From NCBI RefSeq assembly GCF_038396675.1, contig NC_088921.1:28259001-28323000 (forward strand): 64,000 nt of DNA, in the 5' to 3' direction. Made by a program: the position numbers and the translations under genes. This DNA is from Hydra vulgaris (lineage: Eukaryota; Cnidaria; Hydrozoa; Anthoathecata; Hydridae). Every line of letters begins with the position of its first letter. The first letter of the stretch is position 1. A model generated the notes under the pieces. It saw nothing but the letters and a program-made list of their open reading frames with translations. It had not been told where the DNA came from and ran no database searches. Shown piece by piece: positions 1 through 12,481 of the stretch.

Positions 1-2854
<2,854 letters not shown>

Positions 2855-3006
2855 GAGATCGTCCATAAATTACCTGATGCTTTAGGGGCGGGGGTGTTTT
2901 TGTGACGACTCTTACCGGACTTTTCTAAAGTGTTACAATGTTGTAACGAGGGAGGAAGGGATCAAAAACGGTTGAAAATAGCGTGACGTAACTTATGGAC
3001 GACCCC
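2855..3006. mobile_element. Harbinger-like MITE (152 bp, TAA target duplication)
   Basis: The left end reads GAGATCGTCCATAAATTAC. The inverted right end reads GGGGTCGTCCATAAGTTAC, with 3 differences in 19. The trinucleotide TAA flanks both ends (2852-2854 and 3007-3009), as expected for PIF/Harbinger elements. There is no coding capacity. The family assignment rests on the target duplication and is inference. Confidence 0.7.
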
Positions 3007-3280
3007 TAAAACAGATGCAAGTTTAACTGCGTTGAAATGTTTCGGGACTATGTTTGTAACCTTTTGTTTAGTAAACAAGAAGAAAAAGACATCAAGACTG
3101 CACTTAAACGCTTAATACGTTGACGCAAATAGCAATAATTATAAAAAGTAAAAATTATAATTTGAAAATGTATTTTGACGATTCGTTAATAATATTCATG
3201 TATAAACTTGAAAAATAGCGTTAACTAAACGGCAAGTAAAGCAACGGCAACTTTTTTTAAACTTCATATTAAACGAATGG

Positions 3281-3370
3281 ATAATTGAATGGATAGAATT
3301 ATCGTATTTTATAAAATACGATAAATCATATTACAAGAATGGATAATTGAATGGATAGAATTATCGTATA
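3281..3370. repeat. Direct repeat around a perfect palindrome
   Basis: A 33-bp segment starting GAATGGATAATTGAATGG occurs at about 3276 and again at about 3338. Between them, 3299-3324 is a 26-bp perfect palindrome without a loop (TTATCGTATTTTA and its complement). Confidence 0.75.
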
Positions 3371-3754
3371 CAACTAATGAGACTTTAGATTTGAGTAATT
3401 TAGAAAACTTTTTTATTTTTTTATTTTTAAGTTGTTTTAATTGTCTTTTTAATCATATGTTGTGTTATGATTTAAAGTATAAAAAGGAAGCATAAACTAA
3501 TATATGCTTTAAAATTAAAGTGGTTTTATTTAATTACCGAGTTTAAGTAAACATTTTGTTGAATAATTACAATAACTAATAATTAAAACTATGTAGTGTA
3601 TCCTTTAAATAATTATTTTTTAATTGTTTTAATTAAAATCAATTCAGTGAATGTTGTTGTTTTTTTGTCTAGTAAAGCTCGTTTTTTTTTATTGTCGGTT
3701 TCAAGCATAATCCCGAGACGCCTTTCTTTCTTTTTTTATTTTTTTTTTATTTGT

Positions 3755-3930
3755 AGTTATCAAGTTGCTCCCAGAAGTTCTTACGGTCTTAACACAGAAC
3801 ACCGCGAAAGAGCATTTAAATGGGAAATTCATGCCTTCTTTGCCAATATCGCAAATTTGGGCTGGAGTTGCGTTGAACCTCAAACATCTGGGTTCTGAGC
3901 TCTAGCCACTATGTCACGGTTGCTCAGACT
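3755..3930 (-). mobile_element. tRNA-derived SINE, copy 1
   Basis: Read on the minus strand, the copy has a tRNA-like head with an A-box region (ATAGTGGCTAGAGCTC) and a good B box (GGTTCAACGC), then a body ending with GACCGTAAGAA. The same architecture and shared blocks (TTAAATGCTCTT, CGGTG, GACCGTAAGAA) occur at 47,358-47,535. Pol III promoter boxes of this kind define tRNA-derived SINEs. The overlapping open frames on both strands are not genes. Confidence 0.75.
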
Positions 3931-4147
3931 TGAAATTACTTTTTTGTTTGTGACTTGATGAACATCCACCTGCTTTATACTTCCATGCTCTGTTGTAAGA
4001 AACTTTCATTCATTTTTACGGGGATGAACTGTATAGAGAACCATATAAGATGTTATTTAATATAATAAAAACAAAATAATAAACATCTTTAATGTTCAAT
4101 AAAAAAATTTATAGGTTTACAACTTTCTATTAATTAACCGGTTAATT

Positions 4148-5240
4148 AAATTAATCTACTACTAATATACGATTACTATAATAATATACGATTACTAGCC
4201 ACCTCTGAAAATAAAGACTTTCAGAGACTCCCAGCAAGAAAGCAAACAACCACACTAAGTTGGGAGTTATTAGAAAACAAAGAATAGAGTTAAAGATTAT
4301 GAAAATGGTTGACAGAAGTCTTATAAGTTTTGGAATGTATAAGTCAGAAAAACATAAAGACGGGAGAAAGTTCCAAAGGGATGAAGTGCAGGGAAAACTA
4401 GACATTTTAACACTAGAATTTTAGACACTATTTTAGACACTAGAAGTTTTTAGAGCCTGTAGGGACATATACAGTAAAAGAATGAGACTTTACTGAATGA
4501 CGAGTCAAGCGAGAACGAGTTTTAATTGATGAAACTAGAGATGATAACTCTTATGAGCAGCAACAATGATAGTATTTATAGAAAAGAGAAATAGATGCAA
4601 CTTTACGACGATGGGAAAGAGGCTCAACTTAGCAGATAGAACGGGTCCAACGACGTTTACAATGCGTTTTTACAATTGCCTGGAAGAGAAAGAGCATCAT
4701 TAGAAGAACCAGCCCAGGAGTAAGAAAATGACAAGCACGATTAAGAGAAGCAATCTAAGCAAATGCTAATTTAGCAACCGATTTTATATACGGTTTCCGT
4801 GAGAGGTCAGAAGTGAATGACAATCCAAGAAGACGTAAAGAGGAGGACTCAGTGTGACGGTTGCCTTCATCAATGTAGAAATTTCAACAGTATTGCGATA
4901 TTCGTTAGCAGTAAATAGCCGCGTTTTGTTGAGGCTTAAATTCACAAGCCACTGCAAGCCTCAATCTGTGGTAGAAGTGAAATCAGGTTCAAGACTGGCT
5001 CCCTGTTCTTAGCGATCTTAAAAAAAAAAGACTTATTTGTCAAGACAGAGGTATAAAGTTGAGTCGTCAGCAAATTAAGCCAATTTATATGTAAGATTTT
5101 CAGTAAGGTTATTAATGTAGATAAGAAACAAAATGGGACCAAGGATAGAACTTTAGGGTACCCAAGAAGTTGCTAGAAATGAAGCAGTTAGCAAGTCAGC
5201 CATAAAACAAGAAGATCGAAAATCGTATTGTCTGGCAGTA
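4148..5240 (-). pseudogene. Decayed non-LTR retrotransposon (LINE) ORF2 3' part
   Basis: Conceptual translation of the minus strand in shifting frames gives reverse-transcriptase and post-RT blocks typical of Jockey/CR1-type LINEs. These are a GPILFLIYI-like block and an out-of-frame ADDSTLY-like block (both near 5000-5150), a DLSRKPYIKSVAKLAFA block (about 4750-4800), SLFYKYYH (about 4560) and the carboxy-terminal SSLWNFLPSLCFSD block (about 4370). Several stops and frameshifts make it nonfunctional. The endonuclease domain is missing, so the copy is 5'-truncated near 5240. The LINE at 51.3-54.95 kb carries a very similar DLSWKP block, so the two are probably one family. Confidence 0.75.
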
Positions 5241-6969
5241 AGTGATTTGACTCAGATGGGATATTAATATTTGTTGATCAAAGACCTTGTTAATAATATA
5301 AAAGACATTATAAGATTTATAATGTTTTATATAGTTATATGTATTTATATAGTTGCTATATATTATAATAGTTATAAAACCACTGTAGTGAGCAACTTTT
5401 AATAATAATAAAGACTCAAAAATTATATATTGCAAAATAACTTCAAACTTAATATAAAACTAAAAAACATTCCTGATTGTAAAGATTTTCATAAAAATTA
5501 TTTGATTTCACTGTCACAGTGAAAAAATCTTTTCACTGTGACAGGCACGTTTTTTTGGATAAAATTTGGATGACAACATTGAAAACTAATTATTAATAAT
5601 TAACAAATACCTTTAAAAAGCATAACAAGCTATATATTAATAGAAGGCTAAAGAAATAAACTTTTAAATTAAATGTTTATAACACGCAATCAACGACGTT
5701 AATTTTTGGCCAAAAATCATTCAGAGCGAATTATTCGCGAGACTATTAAAACTAAATGTTGCGTAGACTGGAATATTTTTATGTTTGGTTCAGTCTACAC
5801 TAAAACATGCAGTTAAGTAACCAAAGATCATGGCTTAATTGGTCAAAAGTTTAATGTTTTAATGTGTTATTATGTTGAAATAGGATTTCTACATAATAAC
5901 TCATTAAAACATTCTTCGTATTATTTTAATCATAATAAATAAGTCTACAAAAAGATGCTCGATAAACCACTATGTTACCTCTTCCATACACACAGTTTTA
6001 TATTTGAAAATGATACTTGCATTAATATCTTTCTATTTAGCTAAAGATTTTGAAAGTTAATGAATATATCTTGAGATATCTTATTTTTTCTTGTAAAAAT
6101 TGACATTTTTGATTTTCAAAAAGTCTTAAAACCTAAAATAATGAATTAACTTTAAAATCTCTAACTAAATATCGACCTAACACACTAAGGACCATTTGCG
6201 AAATTTTTTTGTAAATGAAGTAAAAGATAAGTATGAGTTTTCTGATGTTTCTATGTGACTTTTTGACTAATTTTCAGAAAACTGGCAGCCATTTAAAAAA
6301 AATATTTTTCTATTGTTTGATTAAAAAACAAACAAACTATTTGTAAGATTTTATCTTGAATGTTAAAATGTGAATGATATACAATTTTTTATTTATTTGT
6401 CACTTGACATTAAATTATTTTTCTTTTAAATTTTATAGTTAATAAAACATATTTCATAAAAATAATATTTATTAGTAGTTATAAATATATATTAAAACAG
6501 TATGAAAAATGTTTACAAATATCTTCACTTGCAACGCGTGACTGGCTACACATCAGTGTTGTCTGTGTTTAAACGAGAAATGCATTCAGATCATTTTATG
6601 AAGTAAGTGTATATTTATGCTACATTATTGTGTTATTAGGATATTTAAACACACTAAATATTACTTTTTATTTTATTTGACTGAGATAAGTAGGCTTTGT
6701 GAGAAAAAAAAAATGCTTGAAAGTTTTTGAAGTTCCAAGTTTTATCTTTTTATTATTACATCTTCATAATTGTTTATATTAATTATTATTTTTACTTTTA
6801 TATTTTTGTTTTGTTTTCTGTTTTATTTCGTATCATGACTTTCAAAGTTATGTTCATTAAATTTTAAAATTGTCTAGATTTTAATCTACATTTTTGTATG
6901 CTTTGTAAATAAATTGTAACTTTATTAAATATTTTTATGATAGATAAATTTTTTACTTGGTTACATATT
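5241..6969. other. Intergenic, no supported gene
   Basis: AT-rich sequence with no exon-like reading frame or recognisable element, apart from the hairpin at 5511-5544. Short open frames here are low-complexity and have no family resemblance. Confidence 0.5.
5511..5544. repeat. Perfect short hairpin (15-bp arms, 4-nt loop)
   Basis: CTGTCACAGTGAAAA is followed by the loop AATC and the exact complement. It is one of several similar hairpins in this window. Confidence 0.85.
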
Positions 6970-7349
6970 ATTAATAAATATAAATGAGAGAAACACAGTT
7001 TTTTAAGATATACACCAACATTTGTATGAAAAATTATTATTATAAAACATTTATATATGTAAAAATAGAAAATTTGTGAACACTTCAGTTCATTACTTAT
7101 ATAATGTAACATATTCAAATAGTCGTATGAATATACTAATTATAATTCCTAAAAGACTTTTTTTGTAGCTGTTTATACATTATATTCACAGTAGTACCAG
7201 TCTTTACATTCCTTCAATAATAAAATTGTTGTAATCAATAATAAACTTTTTTATCAACTTAATAAGAACTTAATAATAAATTAATAAATTTATTGTTAAG
7301 TTGGTGTATATCTTAAAAAACTGTGTTTCTCTCATTTATATTTATTAAT
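6970..7349. mobile_element. Inverted-repeat element with 50-bp arms
   Basis: Arms 6970-7019 and 7300-7349 are exact inverted copies (outer end ATTAATAAATATAAATG, inner end ATACACCAAC) around about 280 bp of AT-rich DNA. The identity of the arms suggests a young MITE or a recent inverted duplication. No clear target duplication was seen. Confidence 0.65.
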
Positions 7350-8709
7350 ATCCATTTATATGTTGCATGTTCAAAAACAAAAACAATTTGTAGTTTGTTT
7401 TTCAAAGTTGATAAACATCTGATACAAGGTATCGGATATACTTATTATGAGGTTATAGTAATCAGATGCATATTATCAGATTATTAAAAACCTTGATGTT
7501 TGTGTTAAGGTTATCTAAGTAAAGCCATGATCCAAACAGGGATGCGGAGTCCCAAAAGGACTCTGGATTAGTATGTCACAAAAAGATTATTTCAAGTATT
7601 GTGAATTTCAAAATAGGTATCACAGATGTAATGACTTGCAAGCCTGCTCAGTTTTATGGTTTTTTATTAAGAAATTTGTGCTGGCAAACAACAAAAAGGA
7701 TTTACAAGCAACAAATTTTTTGGTTTCATTTTATTTCTGAAAATCCTTTTGCATTTTAATTATATCTCAATTTAAATAATTTGAACAAATTATATTTGTT
7801 CAATTAATTCATATATTTTTTTAGACTTGGATTTTATTCATATCATTTCAAGATATTTTCATATAACCTTTATAAAAAAGATAAGATATTCAAAATATGA
7901 AAATATTTTATTTCTATTAGTTTTTATAAGTATTACCTGTTATAAAAATATCAATAAGATGACACCTTTCTTAATGTTATACTTTTAATTTTTTTTTAAT
8001 AAATTAAAGTGTAGATGTGTATAGTAGTTCTATTGGTTTAAGGTTATTTTATTATAGTTTATAGTTTTATTGGTTTAAGGTTAAGTTATTATATAAGTTT
8101 AAGATTAACTTAAGGTTAGCTATTTTAAACCACAACAAATCTAAAGCTAGGTTGTTCAACAAGCTATGCAAACTACAGTGTGTGTAGATTTATGAAATAG
8201 AATTTATAAATTGAATGAAAATAGAGCATGTATGATAAATTGGTAGGGTAGTAGTAATTTTTTATTTTTGTTTTTTAGGTATTGGCAGGCTGTACTTGAC
8301 AACTTACTTTCCTGCAATGAAATCAAAAGAACCTTCAACTAAAAACCAATTTAAAAAATTTTCATAGCAGCATTCTTTAAGAAGAATTTTCCCTTTATTT
8401 TGTTTACTAATCAGATAACTTATATTTCATAATTTCTTTAAGTTATTTTCGGAGATTTACAGAATTTTAGTTTAAAAAATAATATTTACATATTGATTTT
8501 TAGTTTTTTAATAATTAATTTTTATTCAGAAGTACAATTATAATTGTAGTGTCCAATTTTTGTAATATTTTTTCTGTAAATATCAATTCGATATTATGTT
8601 ATCGATGTGAAAGTATAATCTCAAGATATAATTAAAACAATGGTAGGACGAGGTACATAAACATACGCTTTGTCATTTTGTAAGTAAAATTCAGGTTTAG
8701 CCCAAAATG
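7350..8709. other. Intergenic with one orphan transposon end
   Basis: Position 7538 begins CAGGGATGCGGAGTCCCAAA, matching the terminal repeat of the hAT-type MITE at 21,596-21,950, but no matching right end follows within 1 kb. Positions 8020-8115 hold a degenerate repeat of TTGGTTTAAGGTTA. No gene is supported. Confidence 0.55.
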
Positions 8710-9013
8710 TTTGAGGAGGCTGAATAAGTGCGAATTTCATAACTGCGAATCTGCATAAGTGCGAAGCAGTTGCAAAGACTGGCATAAGTGCGAACTGGCA
8801 CAAGCGCGAACTGGCATAAGTGCGCCGAAAGAATTTGCAAACATTGGCATAAGTGCGAACTGGCATATGTGCGAATCAATTGCAAAAACTGGCATAAGTG
8901 CGAACTGGCATAAGTGCGCCGAAAGAATTTGCAAACATTAGCATAAGTGCGAATTGGCATAAGTGCAAATTGGCATAAGTGCGAATTGGCATAAGTGCGA
9001 ACTTGTTAATTCG
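8710..9013. repeat. Array of CATAAGTGCGAACTGG-type short repeats
   Basis: About a dozen variants of a 16-bp unit (GGCATAAGTGCGAACT) are interspersed with GCCGAAAGAATTTGCAAACA spacers, each carrying CpG in an otherwise CpG-poor region. It begins with the same lead as the adjacent foldback (CTGAATAAGTGCGAATTTCA), so it looks like a partial copy of it. Overlapping open frames on both strands are repeat artefacts. Confidence 0.8.
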
Positions 9014-9562
9014 CACTTGGGGCGACTGAATAAGTGCGAATTTCATAACTGCGAATCTGCATAAGTGCGACTGGCATAAGTGCGAACTGGCACAAGCGCG
9101 AACTAGCATAAGTGCGAATCACTTGCAAAAACTGGCATAAGTGCGAACTAGAACAAGCGCGAACTGGCATAAGTGCGCCAAAAAAATTTGCAAACATTGG
9201 CATAAGTGCAAATCGTCATAAGTGGCGAATTGGCAAGTTCGCACTTATGCCAATTCGCACTTATGCCAACGTTTGCAAATTCTTTCGGCGCACTTATGCT
9301 AATTCGCGCTTGTGCCAGTTTATGCAATTGTTTCGCACTTATGCCAGTTCGCACTTATGCCAGTTCACACTTATGCCAATGTTTGCAAATTCTTTTGGCG
9401 CACTTATACCAGTTCGCGCTTGTTCTAGTTCGCACTTATGCCAGTTTTTGCAAGTGATTCGCACTTATGCTAGTTCGCGCTTGTGCCAGTTCGCACTTAT
9501 GCCAGTCGCACTTATGCAGATTCGCAGTTATGAAATTCGCACTTATTCAGTCGCCCCAAGTG
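9014..9562. mobile_element. Foldback element of CATAAGTGCGAA-type repeats
   Basis: The ends are inverted copies: CACTTGGGGCGACTGAATAA at 9014 and its complement ending at 9562. From these ends inwards to about 9235 the two halves consist of the same 16-bp repeats in opposite orientation, so nearly the whole 549 bp can fold on itself. No transposase is present. It is probably a nonautonomous foldback transposon; the family is unknown. Confidence 0.75.
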
Positions 9563-9969
9563 TTTGTACCAATAGAAACCACTCGCAAAATTTTTTAATT
9601 TTGATTGGTCTATTAAAATTTTACCGTTATTTTCACATGGTTTCTACTTACTATAACTGTAAGTGTGAAAACACGCGCAAACTGGCAGATTTTTGAACAA
9701 AAATTAACGCCGTGATCATTTAATAATTAGAAACGCAAAGTTCTTATTGTTGCCATTGTTTTTATAAATAGTGGGATACCGTTGTTATTGTTTAAGTTAC
9801 CATTATTTACATAAATAGTAAATAAAACACTGTGTCCAAAACAAAACTCAATTAATGTATAAAAGCTCTCTTTTATTATACTAAAATCAGCTCTTCTTTG
9901 CTTACGCGGTTCGAGCTTGCTACCGTCAAAAAATCTCTTCAACACAACGGGCGATTTCAGACTGGTATG
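9563..9969. other. Intergenic, no supported gene
   Basis: A 72-codon minus-strand frame (9727-9945) starts with MLKRFFDGSKLEPRKQRRAD. It has no resemblance I recognise and no splice support. Nothing else is visible. Confidence 0.4.
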
Positions 9970-10185
9970 TGATGATCATTATATCATCAAAAAAAAAGTA
10001 AAAAATTTGAAAATATAAGAGAAAAAGTTTTCATAAGAGGAAAGTGAAAGTGAAATAAGGTAGGCGCGATGAGGGAGTGCGAGGAGGAGGTGATATTTCC
10101 TTTCCGCGCGCGTACCTGGTGAAAGCAGGCGAGTGTAAAAAGCAAGAGAGGCAGGAAGCGGCGTTGGGACAGGTGGCGTACAACG
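9970..10185 (+). repeat. Left terminal inverted repeat of the 2.5-kb element
   Basis: It starts TGATGATCATTATATCATCA, itself nearly palindromic. It continues through an A-rich part into a GC-rich block with CGCGCGCGTACC and GGACAGGTGGCGTACAA. Relative to the right copy it has a 17-bp insertion after GGTGAAAGCA and a few substitutions. Confidence 0.85.
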
Positions 10186-10442
10186 GGCGGCGTAAATTCA
10201 CGGTTTAAGGTGTTTTTTTATTGGTGTTTGGGATATTATTTGATAATATTTGTTATTCAATATTGAAATTATGAAAAAATTAAAAAAATTGCGTTATCCT
10301 TGTTTGTTATATGCAGCTATAGTTAATATATTGAGACACTTATAATGTTGATTAATTTAATCTATTAAAAAGACAAGGCTGATGATATTTATATATATAT
10401 GTAAATAATAATACAATAGATATGTGTTTTTTTTAAATAATA

Positions 10443-10661
10443 ATGGCCAGAACTAAAGTAATAACAAGAAAAGGAAAAGTTAATGTCAATAGAAATAATG
10501 ATGATATTGATTTTGATATAGAACGTTTATTGCCCGCAAGAAAAAAGGCATTATTTTGTAAAAGAAAAACTAAACAGATATATAAAAGAAATAAAGAGAA
10601 TATAAAAAAAGGAAGAGTTGGAAAAGCCATTATAAAATGGGTGCTAACAAAAAAAAGATAA
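10443..10661 (+). CDS. Small basic protein with histone H3-like N-terminus
   Basis: A 72-residue ORF with an AAATAATAATGG start context, rich in Lys and Arg throughout. The first residues after Met, ARTKVITRK, match the histone H3 tail (ARTKQTARK) at A1, R2, T3, K4, R8 and K9. The middle (about residues 18-27) is acidic, and the C-terminal 35 residues are again strongly basic with the motif NIKKGRVG and an end in WVLTKKR. That C-terminal part is clearly related to the next ORF (10,726-10,983), so the two are tandem paralogues. A basic DNA-packaging or chromatin-binding role is inference; no known family was recognised. After the stop codon the sequence ACAGGTAAG resembles a splice donor. Confidence 0.6.
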   Translation: MARTKVITRKGKVNVNRNNDDIDFDIERLLPARKKALFCKRKTKQIYKRNKENIKKGRVGKAIIKWVLTKKR

Positions 10662-10725
10662 ACAGGTAAGACTTATAAGGATTATTAATATTATTAATAA
10701 GGTTTATTGTATTTTAAAAAAAATT

Positions 10726-10983
10726 ATGACTAGGACAAAAAAAATAACACTAGCACAATATCTTAAAACGCGTAATGCGTTATTTAAGAAGTATGGTGAT
10801 AAGGTAGCTATAGCTCGAAAATCTTTAAGTCCTCAGCCATATGTTTTAGTAGATAAGCCTTGTAGAGAAGTTGTGTACGAGAAAAAAGCTACTAAACAAA
10901 AATATAAGAATACGCGAGCAAATATAAAAAAAGGAATTGTTGGAATGCCTGTTCATAGATGGGTATTGATAAAACATAAATAA
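10726..10983 (+). CDS. Second small basic protein, paralogue of the upstream ORF
   Basis: An 85-residue ORF starting MTRTKKITLAQYLKTR, 64 bp downstream of the previous stop. The C-terminal motif NIKKGIVG and the ending WVLIKHK align with the neighbour's NIKKGRVG and WVLTKKR, with about half the residues identical over the last 35. The N-terminal TRTKKIT is a weaker version of the H3-like start. A Lys-rich middle is interrupted by a short Pro/Val segment (SLSPQPYVLVDK). The stop (double TAA) is again followed by a donor-like CAGGTAATA. Function unknown; inferred to be nucleic-acid binding from charge alone. Confidence 0.6.
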   Translation: MTRTKKITLAQYLKTRNALFKKYGDKVAIARKSLSPQPYVLVDKPCREVVYEKKATKQKYKNTRANIKKGIVGMPVHRWVLIKHK

Positions 10984-11067
10984 TAAGAACAGGTAATAAT
11001 TATAATTTTAATATAATATAATATGTTATTGTTATTTTATATATGTTTACATATTTTTTTATTTTAG

Positions 11068-11259
11068 AAACGCAATACGATAAGAAAACGTAATACGACA
11101 AAAAAACGAAAACGAAACGTAAGAGGGCGCGGATCGATTGATTCTCTTATAACTGTAGATAATGCTAAAGTTTTGGGTAAATTCGCAATAAATAATAGCG
11201 GTATTATAAGTAAAGTAACCCAAGCCATATACAACCGTTTAATAAAAAAAAAAAGATAG
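11068..11259 (+). CDS. Arg/Lys-rich coding exon (third small ORF)
   Basis: An open frame of 63 codons plus stop that begins directly after an acceptor-like TTTTTATTTTAG. There is no ATG in frame, and the acceptor's own TAG blocks extension, so if used it should be a 3' exon. The first 22 residues are almost all Arg, Lys, Asn and Thr, including KKRKRNVRGRG (nuclear-localisation-like). The rest is a neutral stretch (SLITVDNAKVLGKFAIN) ending in IKKKR. The donor at 10,993 would join it in the same frame as the second basic ORF but downstream of that ORF's two stops, so the correct transcript model is unclear. Confidence 0.4.
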   Translation, partial: KRNTIRKRNTTKKRKRNVRGRGSIDSLITVDNAKVLGKFAINNSGIISKVTQAIYNRLIKKKR

Positions 11260-11445
11260 AAAACCTATTCAATCGACTGCGCCTGTTGTTCCCATTGTTA
11301 ACACGTCATATAATAATGATCCTCGTTATGTTAAGCATAATAGCTTATATTATTAATGGTGTATATAACAATAGAAAATATAAAAGAAATAAATATTCAA
11401 TATCATTTACTATTTATTAACAATATACATATTTATAAAGTATAA

Positions 11446-11895
11446 TTATTCATTGATTCTAAGTAAGGAGTAAAATAATTGTCGATCTTTTTTTAAAGTA
11501 TTGGTCATTGTAAATGAGGGTAGCGGTGATGTAATAGAAGAAGATGAATTATCATTATTATAAGATATGGAAGTGAGCAGTATTTTGTCTATGTTAAATG
11601 AGTCTTTATTATTAATTATATTATTATTATTATTTATGATATTATTGATGGAATGAGTCGCATGATGTTGTCTAGTAGTTGAATGAGATTTAGGAACAGG
11701 ATTATATATATCTGAAGTTGAGTCTTCGTTTAAGTTGTATATATCGTTAAAGTTATTATTAGATTTATTTAAGTTATTGAAATGTTCATTAGTGGACATA
11801 ATATTAGATATAATTGAATTATCAGTAGTATAATCGTGGGAATTAATTGGTTTATAAGTTGGCATAATTGTATTAAAATGAGAATGATTAGGCAC
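11446..11895 (-). CDS. Asn/Ser-rich low-complexity protein
   Basis: An open frame of 149 codons on the minus strand, opposite to the basic ORFs and converging on them. Composition is dominated by Asn, Ser, Ile and His, with runs such as INNNNNIINN and SSSS, so it is probably disordered. The open frame starts at a GTG; the first in-frame ATG is 10 codons later (MPTYKPINSH), and a stop lies 14 codons upstream of the GTG. An AG just before the GTG (ACCACTATAG) could be a splice acceptor. No domain is recognised. Confidence 0.4.
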   Translation of the reverse strand: MPNHSHFNTIMPTYKPINSHDYTTDNSIISNIMSTNEHFNNLNKSNNNFNDIYNLNEDSTSDIYNPVPKSHSTTRQHHATHSINNIINNNNNIINNKDSFNIDKILLTSISYNNDNSSSSITSPLPSFTMTNTLKKDRQLFYSLLRINE

Positions 11896-12299
11896 TATAG
11901 TGGTGAATGTTATTTGGTAGAAGATAAAAACGGATTATGCACTGTTAACGAAATGCGGATGCCAAGATTGCATATCGCATATGGTTGCCATTCAAACGTG
12001 CCAATGCCGGGCAATAATGACATGCACAAGTTGCAACTTAGATTTTAGAAGATTTCATAGTCATTTTTTTCCGTTTATGTATAAACCTGAATTTATAAAT
12101 ATAATATATTTTGAATAATAACATGTTTGGGATGTATTCTTTAACAAATAATTATAACGCCTCAATAACCACCTACCGCTGCAGCTCTCCTCAATATATT
12201 TATAGTAGCCGCATAAAACACATAAGAATAACGCAAGTTTATATATTATTTCCATTATTATTGAAAAATACACCACCTGTCGCCTACCCAGCCTTTGAA

Positions 12300-12481
12300 T
12301 CGCTTGTACGCCACCTGTCCCAACGCCGCTGCCTGCCTCTCTTGCTTTCACCAGGTACGCGCGCGGAAAGAAAATATCACCACCTCCTCGCGCCTACCTT
12401 ATTTCACTTTCACCATATGAAAACTTTTTCTCTATTATTTTCAAATTTTTTACTTTTTTTCCGATGATATACTGATCATCA
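12300..12481 (-). repeat. Right terminal inverted repeat of the 2.5-kb element
   Basis: The inverted partner of 9970-10,185, ending TGATCATCA at 12,481. It shares the GC-rich CGCGCGCG block and the A-rich terminal part. The open frames on either strand across it are not independent genes. Confidence 0.85.

Larger units (their letters stand above)
9970..12481. mobile_element. 2.5-kb TIR element with small genes, 6-bp target duplication
   Basis: The two ends are long inverted repeats (about 9970-10,185 and 12,300-12,481). Flanking hexamers GGTATG (9964-9969) and GGTTTG (12,482-12,487) match at 5 of 6, suggesting a 6-bp target duplication. Inside lie three small basic reading frames on the plus strand and an Asn-rich frame on the minus strand. 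No transposase, integrase or polymerase is visible, so this copy is nonautonomous or depends on a partner. A 6-bp duplication with long terminal repeats recalls Polinton/Maverick derivatives, but the termini do not start with the usual AG and no Polinton gene is present. Treat the class as unresolved. Confidence 0.7.

Noticed and set aside
3596..3898. 100-codon plus-strand frame
   Set aside because: It overlaps the SINE copy and has no start context or domain.
8621..9696. Many overlapping open frames rich in Cys, Ala, His and Leu
   Set aside because: They arise from the 16-bp repeat read on both strands; the peptide text repeats in all of them.
11836..12048. 70-codon plus-strand frame in the 2.5-kb element
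   Set aside because: It lies opposite the Asn-rich frame, with no paralogue or domain. A minus-strand reading of the same DNA looked coding but needs a frameshift.
9970..12481. Confident Polinton or virus assignment
   Set aside because: The 6-bp duplication fits, but no polymerase, integrase, protease, ATPase or capsid gene is visible and the termini are atypical.
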